DNA from: Prevotella sp. UBA4339
GTDB lineage: Bacteria > Bacteroidota > Bacteroidia > Bacteroidales > Bacteroidaceae
NCBI GenBank assembly: GCA_002393725.1
Contig: DGTJ01000096.1
Coordinates: forward strand, 1 to 64,000
Reading direction: 5' to 3'
Length of the DNA: 64,000 bases
The position numbers and the translations under genes are program-made. Position 1 is the stretch's first letter, and each line of letters opens with the position of its first letter. The notes beneath the pieces were generated by a model. The model saw nothing but the letters and a program-made list of their open reading frames with translations. It made no database searches and was not told the DNA's origin. This document shows, in pieces, positions 17,283-27,011 of the stretch.

Positions 17283-18499
17283 TTGTACTCTCTTGGATTG
17301 AAGTCTGTGCCGACGGTAAAGTCGTTCTGGCTATTATTAGTGTCCACAAGAATTCTGCGACCTTCTGGAGTCACCGACTCTGTCTTACGGCATACTGTCT
17401 CGCCGTTATAGCCGTTGGTAGCATTGATATATGTATATCCGGCATCGATGTAGTTGAGGAGTCGCTTGGTATTAGCGTCAACTCCTGTCTGGGCCTTGTT
17501 CTGCAGGATTTCTATACCGTCGATGATACTACTTGTTGGAATCTTCATAAAACGGTTACCCTTCGTCTTGCCGTATGCAAAGGTTGTTGGCCAGTTGGCT
17601 ACATCCTCGTCTGTGCTGAAGATGACGATAGAGCACGGACCGCTCTGTACCAGATTGAGGTATGTGAGGCTGGGGTAGGTGGTGTAAACCAGTTCCAGTG
17701 CCGGTGTGTCAGGATTGTTTGTGGTACGTCCCTGCATGTCTTTGGCTTCGAAGTCGGCATCCAGCAGGTTGCGCTCCAACTCGCCATTGGGACGATGGTC
17801 GATGGCACTGTTTGCCAATAATACGGTTCCTCCAGGCTGAACGCTATAGCCCTGACTGTATGTAGGGATGCGGAACACCTGCTTTGCGACTACTGTATCA
17901 GGTATTTGCCCTGGCGTATAGGCAATAGTGCTTTCCGATTCCATCAGAGCGATATACAGTCCGCTGACATCCTGTGACTCATCGGAGTTATTATAAAGTT
18001 CGATGTATTTACCTGCTATGTAGTTCTTGTTGTTCGTATCCTTGCTGCCGGCATAGTACACCTTTCCTATTATCATCGACTGGTCTCTGGTGACGCTCAT
18101 GTTGAGGGTGAGGGTCTTTTCATCTGAGAGCATCTGACTGCTGAGGCTGCCAGATACAGTATATTTTCCATTCATTACCGTCTCTCCTGTCATAGAGCCG
18201 TATTCATTTGCCGTCATCTTCCATGAGGCTGCAATGTCATAGACATCAGGCACAATGTTCTGGAAGGTAGCGATGCCGCCAGCGTCAGTCTGTGCCGAGA
18301 TGGTCTGACCTCCAAGGGTCAGCGTCACGGTATGGTTGCTGAGGTCTGCCTGTGTCAGGTCGGTAGGCATTTGTAGTTGCACTTTTACCGAGAAGGCTTG
18401 AGTGGCATCGTCAAAATCGATGCAGGATAAGAGGAGGAAGGAGAATACTAATGCCGCTATAGGAATCCTTCGGAAGTGCTTATTTATGCAGGTAATCAT
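17279..18499 (-). CDS. DUF4876 domain-containing lipoprotein (set A, fused form)
   Basis: A 406-residue lipoprotein with lipobox FSFLLLSC (cysteine about residue 26). Residues ~30-150 form a regulatory or Ig-like domain (FSVKVQLQMPTDLT ... QTDAGGIATFQNIVPDVYD). Residues ~155-406 form DUF4876, with KYIELYNNSD, 'SSIIDGIEIL' and the closing 'VDTNNSQNDF'. The first domain exists as a separate gene in set B (9127-9708), which shows a fusion or fission within the array. It lies 16 bases after the TonB receptor and overlaps the barrel gene downstream. Confidence 0.82.
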   Translation of the reverse strand: MITCINKHFRRIPIAALVFSFLLLSCIDFDDATQAFSVKVQLQMPTDLTQADLSNHTVTLTLGGQTISAQTDAGGIATFQNIVPDVYDIAASWKMTANEYGSMTGETVMNGKYTVSGSLSSQMLSDEKTLTLNMSVTRDQSMIIGKVYYAGSKDTNNKNYIAGKYIELYNNSDESQDVSGLYIALMESESTIAYTPGQIPDTVVAKQVFRIPTYSQGYSVQPGGTVLLANSAIDHRPNGELERNLLDADFEAKDMQGRTTNNPDTPALELVYTTYPSLTYLNLVQSGPCSIVIFSTDEDVANWPTTFAYGKTKGNRFMKIPTSSIIDGIEILQNKAQTGVDANTKRLLNYIDAGYTYINATNGYNGETVCRKTESVTPEGRRILVDTNNSQNDFTVGTDFNPREYK

Positions 18500-18515
18500 A
18501 ATTTTCGATATTCAG

Positions 18516-21281
18516 TTAGAGATTAAAAAACAGTACCACACCGAAGGAGAAGTTGCCAGTGTTCCTTTGCGTCAGTGTATTGCTTGTCGAAGAACTCATG
18601 AACGGCTCGTAAAAGAGCACGTTGTTGGCATAGAAGGAGAAACCAGCCGAGCGCCCCAGTTCTTTTGTCAGACGGGCTGAGAGATTCCATGTCACGGGGT
18701 TCTTCGTCGGGATGTTGTCACGTGAGACGATAGCTTCGTCTTTTAGTGCGATACTCTCCATATCACTGGGCTTTGTAGGATAGTATGAACCATCGATGCC
18801 CAGATAGCCGTTCATCATTTCACTTGTGATATCGTGGGTCTGCAGGTCGCTTGTGATCCATGCGATGGGGTCCTTGCTGGCCACGTAGCTCAGGTTGGAG
18901 TTGTGCCAGATCACTTGTGCTGTCAGCGATGCCACCATTCTCAGCTCCGGGATATTGGTAACCAGTCGCAGGGTGCTCACAAATCGGCGGTAGCGGCTAT
19001 AGTCCAGTTCTGAGGGATATACGATCTTGAATGGAGCAGTGCCGTATTGACGATAGGCGGTGAAATTGTTTATGGGGTTGCTGGCATTCAGGTTCTTCGA
19101 GTAGTCCTTACTCTCCTGCCAGGCCCCCGACAGATATACCGATGTGTTGAGAGGCTTGATCTTGCCGAAGTCCATATCTACCTCAATACCTTTATTTATG
19201 CTGACGCTGGTATTGCCTATCATGCCTGTTGTCGTCCAGTATGGTGTGGTGCGGGCTGGATTGCCGTAGTCTATTGTCGTAGGCTGTCCGGGAGTGATTA
19301 TCAGACCTGCATTCTGATCGTAGTAGTTCACGTAGTACATCTGATACTGTGTCAGGTTACTGAAGCCGTTGGGTGTCTTGTCGCGATAGGCGGTGATGCT
19401 CAGCTTATGATTTCCTGGCAACTTGATATCCACTCCTGCCTCTATCTTTGTGGTAGTGGCGTTCTTCAGATCCTTGGAGTATTCCACGTCGTAAACGAAA
19501 GTATGGTAGTTCAGCAGTTGTGCTGCTGCATCGTTTTGGGGCATATAGCTGGCAGCCACGTGGTCGCTGTAGTGCTTGTCGGGATAGAGATAGTTGAGTC
19601 CTGGGGTTTTCGAGTTCAGTCCGATGCCTCCTCTCAGGCTGAGCCAGTCGGCAAGTTCGAGTGTCAGGTTCAGACGAGGTGAGAGTGCCAGTGTGCGTAC
19701 TTCATCGAAGGGCTGAAGGGCGGTGAATCTCACTCCCGCCTGCACTCTCAGATTGCGCTTCCCCCAGTATTGCCAGCTGAGGTTGTCTTCTGCGAACAGA
19801 GCTATCTGGTGCAGTCCCGGTACATCGCTGAAGGCTCTTGGGCGCCCGCTGCTGTTGGGGCGCAGAGGATGGCGCTCGTCTTCGTTATAGTAGCCCTTGC
19901 CACTGTTCCAGGTGTATGAATAGTCAAGCCCCGTCTTGAATCGCTGATATACTTTGCCAGATTTAAGAAAGAAAGCATTGTTGGCCTTGACATACAGATT
20001 GCCGGGACGACTCTCTGATACACCTGTTGCCTGATATGAGGCATTCTCCCAAGGTATGTTATGATAGCCGGTCTCGCGGGCTGTGATGATAGGTATCAGT
20101 CCGCTACTTGTACCCACGAAGGCTGTATTGCGAGCATCGGTCTGGGTCAGTGACAGTCCGATGGTGTAGGAGATGTTTCTTGAGAAGAGGCGGTCGACGG
20201 TGATCTTGCCATTATGTGTCAGGCTGATTGTCTGGTTTTTGTTCTTCGACTCTGTACCATCCTGAATGGCGTCAGGGTCTTTTCCGCTCCAGTCCTTGCT
20301 CAGCATATATCGCAGCTTGGTGTCGGTATGCCATTTGCGGCTCAGGTCGATACCGTAGCCGGCACTGAAGTTATATCGGTTGTACGAACGGGTCTTCTGT
20401 CGTGGGTCGCCCCAGGCCTTGGCATAGTCGAGGTTGAAGTTCAGCACACCGGCTTTGTTCATCTTCAGGCCTTTGCCGAGCGAATAGTTCATCAATCCGG
20501 GATTCACCTTGCCTTTCACCTGCCAGGGGGTGACACCGATCTTAGAGTGCACCACCACCAGTCCGCTTGTAAGGTCGCCGTATTCTGCAGACGGTATGCC
20601 ACGCACCACCTCTACCTCCTCGATGTCGTCGGCATTCACCTGTCGCAGGTCTGTGCCGGTGAAAGAGGTGGCGGAGAAGTCGCCTTGCGATACATTTCCG
20701 TTGTTCGACATCGGCACACCGTCTACGATGACGCTTGAGCCAAAGGCAGCGGTATTGTTGTTCGACAGCTGGCGAATCTGAAGATTCTGCTGGGAGGTCA
20801 TATCTACATTACCCATCAGATGACCTGGGATGAGCTGCATCACGTCGGCCAGGGAGGTGGCTTGAAGGTGGTCGATGGCCTGCCTGCCGATAATGCTGCT
20901 GGTAGAGGTGCCTGAGGCGTTCCTGCGGGCAGTGACAGTTACCTCCTTCAGGGCCAGGCTGCTCTCCTGCATACTTAAAAATAGTGATAGCGGCTTGTCG
21001 ACTTTCACTTGTTGGCGGATGGTTTCGAAGCCTATATAACTTATTATGAGGGTATAATTACCCACCGGGATGCCGCTCAATGTAGCGTTTCCCTCCAGGT
21101 CGGTGACGGCATAAATGCCGATTGGCTCTAACTGACAGGTAGCCATAACTATGGGCTCCTTCGAGGCTTTCTCGCTGACTTTCAGGCGGATATGAAATCC
21201 ATTCTTAGCGGGTTGGGCCGATAGAGTGACCACTGACAGGCATGACAGTATTAATAGTGCGAAGATATGTAGTTGACGCAT
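18516..21281 (-). CDS. TonB-dependent outer membrane receptor (set A)
   Basis: A 921-residue receptor and first gene of the minus-strand array. Order: signal peptide (cut near LSAQ, residue ~23), carboxypeptidase-regulatory domain ~27-112 (IYAVTDLEGNATLSGIPVG), plug ~120-240 with VIVDGVPMSNNG and 'EEVEVVRGIPSAEYGDLTSG', then the barrel ending in FSFGVVLFFNL. It lacks a SusD partner. The plug and regulatory domains resemble the set B receptor, so the two arose by duplication. A good -7 box lies 26 bases upstream (21307-21314), and the M16 protease is transcribed divergently. The ligand is unknown; the neighbouring HMA protein points to a metal or metal complex. Confidence 0.9.
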   Translation of the reverse strand: MRQLHIFALLILSCLSVVTLSAQPAKNGFHIRLKVSEKASKEPIVMATCQLEPIGIYAVTDLEGNATLSGIPVGNYTLIISYIGFETIRQQVKVDKPLSLFLSMQESSLALKEVTVTARRNASGTSTSSIIGRQAIDHLQATSLADVMQLIPGHLMGNVDMTSQQNLQIRQLSNNNTAAFGSSVIVDGVPMSNNGNVSQGDFSATSFTGTDLRQVNADDIEEVEVVRGIPSAEYGDLTSGLVVVHSKIGVTPWQVKGKVNPGLMNYSLGKGLKMNKAGVLNFNLDYAKAWGDPRQKTRSYNRYNFSAGYGIDLSRKWHTDTKLRYMLSKDWSGKDPDAIQDGTESKNKNQTISLTHNGKITVDRLFSRNISYTIGLSLTQTDARNTAFVGTSSGLIPIITARETGYHNIPWENASYQATGVSESRPGNLYVKANNAFFLKSGKVYQRFKTGLDYSYTWNSGKGYYNEDERHPLRPNSSGRPRAFSDVPGLHQIALFAEDNLSWQYWGKRNLRVQAGVRFTALQPFDEVRTLALSPRLNLTLELADWLSLRGGIGLNSKTPGLNYLYPDKHYSDHVAASYMPQNDAAAQLLNYHTFVYDVEYSKDLKNATTTKIEAGVDIKLPGNHKLSITAYRDKTPNGFSNLTQYQMYYVNYYDQNAGLIITPGQPTTIDYGNPARTTPYWTTTGMIGNTSVSINKGIEVDMDFGKIKPLNTSVYLSGAWQESKDYSKNLNASNPINNFTAYRQYGTAPFKIVYPSELDYSRYRRFVSTLRLVTNIPELRMVASLTAQVIWHNSNLSYVASKDPIAWITSDLQTHDITSEMMNGYLGIDGSYYPTKPSDMESIALKDEAIVSRDNIPTKNPVTWNLSARLTKELGRSAGFSFYANNVLFYEPFMSSSTSNTLTQRNTGNFSFGVVLFFNL

Positions 21282-21306
21282 AAACGTTTTCTTCTTTTAC
21301 AGGTTG

Positions 21307-21314
21307 CAAAAGTA
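21307..21314 (-). promoter_or_regulatory. -7 box TACTTTTG for the TonB/DUF4876 array
   Basis: On the minus strand this reads TACTTTTG, a full TAnnTTTG match. It is the only good box found for the collinear genes 21281 down to 5179, though internal promoters within the repeats cannot be excluded. Confidence 0.65.
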
Positions 21315-21402
21315 CAAAAATTAACAATAAGTGGCAATACCTAAAATTGGGGATATTTGCATAAATTGGATTGCGCGCTCGTGGAATTTCGGAAAAAGTT
21401 GC

Positions 21403-21410
21403 TACCTTTG
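21403..21410 (+). promoter_or_regulatory. -7 box TACCTTTG for M16 protease
   Basis: Perfect box 30 bases before the ATG at 21440. Confidence 0.7.
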
Positions 21411-21439
21411 CACAAATTTTAATCAAACTTAATCACATT

Positions 21440-24247
21440 ATGAAGAGATTTATTGGTAGTATTATGCTGATGCTTGGTATTTCAGCCGTCAGCGCACAGC
21501 CATTGCCCCACGATGCGACAGTACGGAAGGGGAAACTGAAGAACGGAATGACCTACTACATCCGTCACAACGCCAAGGAGGCAGGACTTGCCGACTTCTA
21601 TATCGCCCAGCGAGTGGGCTCTATCCAGGAGGAGCCACGTCAGAGGGGTCTGGCTCACTTCCTTGAGCACATGGCATTCAACGGAACGAAGAATTTCCCT
21701 GGCAAGGGCAAGCGACTGGGCATCGTGCCTTGGTGCGAGACCATCGGAGTGAAGTTCGGTGCCAACCTCAATGCCTATACGTCGGTAGACCAGACGGTAT
21801 ATCATATCGGCTCTGCCCCGCTGAAGCGCGACGGTATCATCGACTCGTGCCTGCTGGTGCTCCACGACTGGAGCCACTATCTGTTGCTCGAGGAAGGAGA
21901 GATTGACAAGGAGCGCGGCGTGATACATGAGGAGTGGCGCACTCGCAGGGCAGGGCGCGCCGTGCAGCGACTGATGGAGCAGGCTATGCCGAAGATATAC
22001 AAAGGCTCGAAGTACGAGGACTGCCTGCCTATCGGATCGATGGACATCGTGGACAATTTCCCTTACCAGGACCTGCGCGACTACTATCACAAATGGTATC
22101 GCCCCGACCTGCAGGCGATAATAGTGGTGGGCGACTTCGATGTCGACAAGATGGAGAAGAAGATCAAGAAGACATTCTCCTCGATCCCGATGCCGAAGAA
22201 CGCTGCGAAGAGAATCTACTATCCCGTGGCCGACAACGACACGATGATCGTTGCCATCGAGAAAGATGCCGAGCAGCCCATCGTGCTGTTCAACCTCTAC
22301 CAGAAGCGTGACGCTACGCCCGACGAGCAGAAGAATGATGAGAAGTATCTTCGTGGCGACTATATCGACGGGCTCATCGGTTCGATGCTCAACGACCGCC
22401 TTGCCGAGCTGCGGCAGCAGGCTGTGCCTCCGTTCCAGAGTTCTACGGCGAGGGCATCGTCATTCTTCGTGAGCCGCACGAAGGAGGCCTTCTCACTGAG
22501 CGTGAGCTGCAAGCAGGACAATATCCTTGGAGGAATCATCACTGCCGTTGCCGTGACGGAGCGGGCTCGCCAGCACGGATTTACGGCCTCTGAGCTGGAG
22601 AGGGCCAAGAAGCTGTATCTTAATGCGGCAGAACGACGCTATAAGATGAAGGACGACTACCGCAACTCGCACTATGTGAACCAGTGCGTGCAGAACTTCC
22701 TCTCCGGCGAGCCTCTCATCTCGGCTGAGAAGAAACTGGAGAACGCGCAGAAGTTCGACCGCGAGGTGACCTTAGCCGAGGTGAATGCCGCAGTGAAGGA
22801 GCTTATCACCGACAAGAACCAGGTGGTGACGATGTACGCTCCCGACAAGGAGGGTTTCGACATCCCTACGGAGGCAGAGATCGAACAGGTGATACTCGCC
22901 ACGCAGGCCTTCAGCTATGCGCCTTACTCAGAGCAGCAGCTTGCCACAGAACTCATCAGCCAGTTGCCAAAGGCCGGCACTATCGTCAGCGAGAAACCCT
23001 GGAGGCACGGCTTCACAGAGCTGACACTGTCGAACGGGATGACCGTTTACATGAAGAAGACCGACTACGAGGCTGATGCTGTGACGCTGAGCATGCAGGC
23101 CGACGGTGGAACATCGGTATACGGAGATGAGGACGTACCAAACTTCTCGCTGATTGCCAGCGGAGCGACGGAAGGTGGTGTAGGTCAGTTTGACGCCATC
23201 ACCCTGCGCAAGATGCTGACGGGCAAGTCGGTGAGGGTGAGCCCATCAGTGGGGGCCAGGACGCAGGCCATCAGCGGAAGCTCGTCGGTGAAGGACATGA
23301 AGACGATGTTCCAGCTGGCATATCTCTACTTCACCCAGCCGCGCAGGGACACCACTGCATTCAATGGACTCATCAACCGCACCCGCTCGTTCCTGGCCAA
23401 CAGGAATGCATCGCCGCGCGTGGACTACAACGACTCTATCCGCGCCATTCTCTACGGCCACAATCCCCGTCTGGCTCCGATGACTCAGGCGAGGCTCGAC
23501 ATGACAAACTACGACCGCATACTCCAGATATACAAGGAGCGATTCAGTGATGCCTCAAACTTCAAGACCGTCATCATCGGAAACTACGACGAGCAGGAGC
23601 TGCGACAGATGGTATGCCAGTATCTCGCCTCACTGCCCTCTACGGGCAAGAAGGAACAGGTGAACAAGGCGAACCTGGCGCAGATAGTGGGTGGCCAGTC
23701 AGTGCACAAGTTCACAAAGAAGATGGCCACGCCGCTGGCGAACGTAAGCATCTACTATACTGCCGACGTGCCGTTCAGTCCGAAGAGTGACCTTGAACTC
23801 GACTTCCTCAAGCGCTGTCTCTCGATAGCTTACACCGACTCCGTACGCGAAGAGAAAGGTGGCACGTATGGCGTCAGCGTGAACTTCGACCTCGACAAGG
23901 ACGACACTTCCAATGCCTTGCTACAGATATCCTACAATGCCGACCCGGAGCGATACACCGAGCTGAATCCTATCATCTACAAGCAGCTGCAGAACATCGC
24001 CGACCACGGCCCTGCCGCCTCGTCGCTGCAGAAGGTCAAGGAGTATCTCGTGAAGCAGTACGCACAGGTAGCCATTACCAACGACTACTGGAGCTACGTC
24101 ATCTGGCACGAGATAGACGATGATGCCGACTTCGACCGTGACTACTGTAAGATGGTGGGCGAGGTGACCGCCGCCGACGTACAGCGTATGGCGCAGAAGA
24201 TGCTCGCCGCCAAGCGGTGCATAGAGGTGACGATGCTCTCAGAATAA
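21440..24247 (+). CDS. M16-family zinc metallopeptidase
   Basis: A 935-residue exported protease (signal peptide ending ISAVSAQ). The M16 zinc motif HFLEH is at residues 73-77, followed about 75 residues later by the glutamate-rich EEGEIDKERGVIHEE, which supplies the third ligand. There are four M16-type units: active N-terminal domain, inactive domain (~200-480), and a second pair (~540-935) beginning FTELTLSNGMTVYMKK without HXXEH. This two-pair layout matches PqqL/pitrilysin-like periplasmic peptidases. I used the ATG after the -7 box; an upstream in-frame ATG at 21371 lies before the promoter and is unlikely. A strong terminator follows. Confidence 0.92.
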   Translation: MKRFIGSIMLMLGISAVSAQPLPHDATVRKGKLKNGMTYYIRHNAKEAGLADFYIAQRVGSIQEEPRQRGLAHFLEHMAFNGTKNFPGKGKRLGIVPWCETIGVKFGANLNAYTSVDQTVYHIGSAPLKRDGIIDSCLLVLHDWSHYLLLEEGEIDKERGVIHEEWRTRRAGRAVQRLMEQAMPKIYKGSKYEDCLPIGSMDIVDNFPYQDLRDYYHKWYRPDLQAIIVVGDFDVDKMEKKIKKTFSSIPMPKNAAKRIYYPVADNDTMIVAIEKDAEQPIVLFNLYQKRDATPDEQKNDEKYLRGDYIDGLIGSMLNDRLAELRQQAVPPFQSSTARASSFFVSRTKEAFSLSVSCKQDNILGGIITAVAVTERARQHGFTASELERAKKLYLNAAERRYKMKDDYRNSHYVNQCVQNFLSGEPLISAEKKLENAQKFDREVTLAEVNAAVKELITDKNQVVTMYAPDKEGFDIPTEAEIEQVILATQAFSYAPYSEQQLATELISQLPKAGTIVSEKPWRHGFTELTLSNGMTVYMKKTDYEADAVTLSMQADGGTSVYGDEDVPNFSLIASGATEGGVGQFDAITLRKMLTGKSVRVSPSVGARTQAISGSSSVKDMKTMFQLAYLYFTQPRRDTTAFNGLINRTRSFLANRNASPRVDYNDSIRAILYGHNPRLAPMTQARLDMTNYDRILQIYKERFSDASNFKTVIIGNYDEQELRQMVCQYLASLPSTGKKEQVNKANLAQIVGGQSVHKFTKKMATPLANVSIYYTADVPFSPKSDLELDFLKRCLSIAYTDSVREEKGGTYGVSVNFDLDKDDTSNALLQISYNADPERYTELNPIIYKQLQNIADHGPAASSLQKVKEYLVKQYAQVAITNDYWSYVIWHEIDDDADFDRDYCKMVGEVTAADVQRMAQKMLAAKRCIEVTMLSE

Positions 24248-24277
24248 ACTTACACTTCAGGGCACAGGCCATATAGG

Positions 24278-24311
24278 AGCGCAAAGGTTTTTATCCCTTT
24301 GCGCTTTTTTG
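24278..24311 (+). terminator. Rho-independent terminator
   Basis: GCGCAAAGG (24279-24287) pairs with CCTTTGCGC (24296-24304), followed by six T residues. It ends the M16 protease unit. Confidence 0.9.
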
Positions 24312-24398
24312 TTTCTGCGCAAGGATTGTATCCGTCATTTTGTCTCGGGAATAAATAAGAAAATCAAGCTTTTATTTTGCATTTTGCCCGACTTTTTG

Positions 24399-24406
24399 TA
24401 ACTTTG
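24399..24406 (+). promoter_or_regulatory. -7 box TAACTTTG
   Basis: Perfect box 43 bases before the ATG of the cytidylate-kinase-like gene. Confidence 0.7.
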
Positions 24407-24449
24407 CCCCAGATATTCGATCGCTGACACGATAAAAATCATATAAATT

Positions 24450-25079
24450 ATGAATAAGAACGAGAAATTTGTCATCACCCTCAACCGCGAACTTGGTTCC
24501 GGCGGGCGCACCGTAGGCCGTAAACTGGCAGAGAAACTGAATGTGAAATACTACGACAAGGCTCTCATCGAAGGCCTCACCAAGGAGTTCGGTCTGACTG
24601 TCGATGAGATTGAAAAAATCAAGGCTCAGAAGAAGTCATGGTGGAATGAGTTCAACAACTACTACAAGAAGCGCAATTCTACCACCCTTCCGATGGAGGC
24701 AGAGACCGTGCTCACCACCGAGTCGATGATGGCCACCGAGAAGCGCATCCTCCAGACCCTCGCCGAGGAGGAGTCGTGCGTCGTAGCCGGCAGGAGCGGA
24801 TTCCTCGTGTTCCGCGACTGGCCCAACCACATGAACATCCTCATCCAGGCATCGCTCAAGAAGCGCATCGAGCGCGTGATGGAGCGTCAGCATCTCAGCC
24901 GTGAGGAGGCCGAGGCAGTCATCGAGAAGGTAGACAAGGGGCGCGAGACGTTCATCCAGAAGTATGCCGACACATCGCGCTACGATGCCCGCAACTACGA
25001 CCTTGTCATCAATATGGACACCCTCACCGAGGACGACGCCACAGACATCATCCTGGCCTACATCGAGCGTAGCAGATAG
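24450..25079 (+). CDS. Cytidylate kinase-like family protein (AAK6)
   Basis: A 209-residue cytosolic protein with the cytidylate kinase-like fold. The N-terminal ITLNRELGSGGRTVGRKLAE (residues ~9-29) is the family's modified P-loop; AEEESCVVAGRSGFLVFRD (about 106-124) and RVMERQHLSREEAEAVIEK are further family blocks. These proteins are common in Bacteroidetes as stand-alone genes distinct from the housekeeping CMP kinase; the substrate of most is untested. The gene has its own promoter and converges with the ABC exporter gene 46 bases away. Confidence 0.85.
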   Translation: MNKNEKFVITLNRELGSGGRTVGRKLAEKLNVKYYDKALIEGLTKEFGLTVDEIEKIKAQKKSWWNEFNNYYKKRNSTTLPMEAETVLTTESMMATEKRILQTLAEEESCVVAGRSGFLVFRDWPNHMNILIQASLKKRIERVMERQHLSREEAEAVIEKVDKGRETFIQKYADTSRYDARNYDLVINMDTLTEDDATDIILAYIERSR

Positions 25080-25125
25080 GGCAGTGTATAAACAAGCGAG
25101 ATGGGCATTTCCGACAGGACTAAGC

Positions 25126-26745
25126 TCATCGGTGCTCCCTGTAGCCAGGATCTTTTAAATAGACTACATCTTTGCATAGCATCCCGATAGACGAATGATG
25201 AGTAATGAATAATATCGTCTTATCGGGATGTCTTGTGAACAGCCGCTGATAGAGTTCGCGCTCAGTATCTTCGTCGAGCGAACTGCTGATCTCGTCGAGC
25301 AGCAGGATATCCCCTCCGTGCAGCAGCCCGCGGGCTATGGCGATGCGCTGTGCCTGCCCTTCGCTCAGTCCGCTGCCCCGCTCGCCAAGCTCGGTGTCGA
25401 GCCCGTTGGGCAGGTCGAGTACAAAGTCGGCACATGCAGTATGCAGCGCCTCCCGCAGTTCTTCTTCAGTTGCATCGGGCTTGGCCAGCAGCAGGTTATA
25501 GCGGATGGTGCCGCTCATCAGGGTGTTGCCCTGCGGCACGAAGCACAGTTCTCCGCCCACCTCTGTCTCTCCGCTCGTGGGCTTGATAAATCCAAGCACG
25601 ATGCGGAACAATGTCGTCTTGCCGATGCCCGTCTCGCCCATGATGGCGGTCTTCGACCCTGCTGCGAACTCATGTGTGAAGTGCGACAGAATCTCCCTGT
25701 CGCCCTTGGCATAGCGGAATGACACATCCCTGAATCGGATGCCCGGTGCGCAATGTGTCTGTACATTTGTCTCACTGCCCGGCGACACATCCGGACCGTC
25801 ACCTTGTTCGAGCTCCTCCAGGCGGTCGATGCTTGCCGTAGCATGTATCACGCCCGGCACCATGTTCAGCAGTTGTAGTATCGGATGCTGAATCATGCCC
25901 ACCAGTTGCAGGAACGATGTCATCACTCCGAACGTTATCGTGCCGTTGCGCAGTCCGATGCCTCCCCATACGAATGCCATCAGATAGCCCAGTCCGAAGA
26001 CGCAGCCAATGATGAGCCGCGTAATGACAGTGAATCTCATCCTCCTCATCACGTTGCCCCGCAGGCGCCGCTGCATCGAGTCGAGTCTGCTCGTCACCCA
26101 TTGCTCCGAGCCCAGCGAGCGCAGCACGGCATTATGCTCCATCCCCTCCTGCACCTGCATCTGTATCCGGCTCTCATCCTGACGGATGTCGAGCGTCATC
26201 TGCTTGAGCCTCTTGGCGATGAGCTTGCCGAAGACGATTGCCATCGGTGTCAGCAGTAGCAGCGCCCATGCCAGACGGGCATCAAACCAGCGCATCAGCA
26301 GGAACGCACCGCAGAGCTGTATCATCGTTATGACCATCTGTGGCAGCGTTTCGGTGCATACCTCCGCCACCTGCTCTATGTCCTTCGCCAGTCGCGAGGT
26401 GACGTCACCCGAGTGCAGTTCCTCACCGTCGTAAAGCTTTCTGCGGAACAGGCAGCTGAAGATACGCAGGCGCAGTGCGTTGGTCTGGCGCACACTGGCC
26501 GAGGTCGTCAGCCAGTAGCCCACCTGTCGCAGCACCACGCCGCCTACTACTGTCAGCACCAGCCAGCCCACCATCGTCAGCACGTCGTCAGCCGACCCCC
26601 TGCGTATGGTGTCATCGATGAACCGTCGGCTCAGCCATACCATCAGCAGTCCGAAAGCCACCTGTCCGATGCCTGTCACTACGCGCACCGCTGTGTTCCA
26701 GCGGATGCCGCGTGAGTTACGCCATAACCATGAGAGATATCTCAT
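25126..26745 (-). CDS. ABC transporter, fused permease and ATP-binding protein
   Basis: A 539-residue half-transporter. Residues ~20-300 form a six-helix exporter domain; the ATPase has Walker A GETGIGKTT (370-378), signature LSEGQ (460-464) and Walker B ILLLDE (480-485). There is no C39 peptidase domain. I chose the ATG at 26745, which overlaps the PqqD stop as ATGA; an in-frame ATG at 26769 lies inside the upstream gene. It is the last cistron of a four-gene operon with a PqqD-like protein, a signal-peptidase-like protein and an HprK-like kinase. Export of a processed or modified peptide is the most likely role (inference). Confidence 0.88.
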   Translation of the reverse strand: MRYLSWLWRNSRGIRWNTAVRVVTGIGQVAFGLLMVWLSRRFIDDTIRRGSADDVLTMVGWLVLTVVGGVVLRQVGYWLTTSASVRQTNALRLRIFSCLFRRKLYDGEELHSGDVTSRLAKDIEQVAEVCTETLPQMVITMIQLCGAFLLMRWFDARLAWALLLLTPMAIVFGKLIAKRLKQMTLDIRQDESRIQMQVQEGMEHNAVLRSLGSEQWVTSRLDSMQRRLRGNVMRRMRFTVITRLIIGCVFGLGYLMAFVWGGIGLRNGTITFGVMTSFLQLVGMIQHPILQLLNMVPGVIHATASIDRLEELEQGDGPDVSPGSETNVQTHCAPGIRFRDVSFRYAKGDREILSHFTHEFAAGSKTAIMGETGIGKTTLFRIVLGFIKPTSGETEVGGELCFVPQGNTLMSGTIRYNLLLAKPDATEEELREALHTACADFVLDLPNGLDTELGERGSGLSEGQAQRIAIARGLLHGGDILLLDEISSSLDEDTERELYQRLFTRHPDKTILFITHHSSIGMLCKDVVYLKDPGYREHR

Positions 26746-27011
26746 TCCACTACCTCGACCGACTTCCATTCGGCTATCATCTCAGCCACATCGGCCTTTG
26801 CCTCGCTTGCCGTCACGTCGAATTCCTCGCAGAGCCTCTCGGCCAGTGACTCTACCGTGAAGTCGCCCATCTCCTGAGCCTGCTTCCACAGCCACGCAGC
26901 CGTCTCGTTCAGAGCCAGCAGCTTTCCGAAGTTGATGGCATCGAGGCCCTCACCGATAATCACGCGCTCGCCGCACACCTCGCGCAGCACAAATCCTTTC
27001 TTTATTCTCAT
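26742..27011 (-). CDS. PqqD-like peptide-binding protein
   Basis: An 89-residue protein with the PqqD/RRE layout: three N-terminal beta-strands (KKGFVLREVCGERVII), then helices beginning at FGKLLALNETAAWLWKQAQE. LNETAAWLW is a hallmark of stand-alone PqqD-family proteins. Members bind the leader peptide of a RiPP precursor and present it to a modifying enzyme; others belong to the HPr-rel-A systems, whose substrate is unknown. It is coupled to both neighbours by ATGA overlaps, which supports joint function with the peptidase, kinase and exporter. Confidence 0.85.
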   Translation of the reverse strand: MRIKKGFVLREVCGERVIIGEGLDAINFGKLLALNETAAWLWKQAQEMGDFTVESLAERLCEEFDVTASEAKADVAEMIAEWKSVEVVE

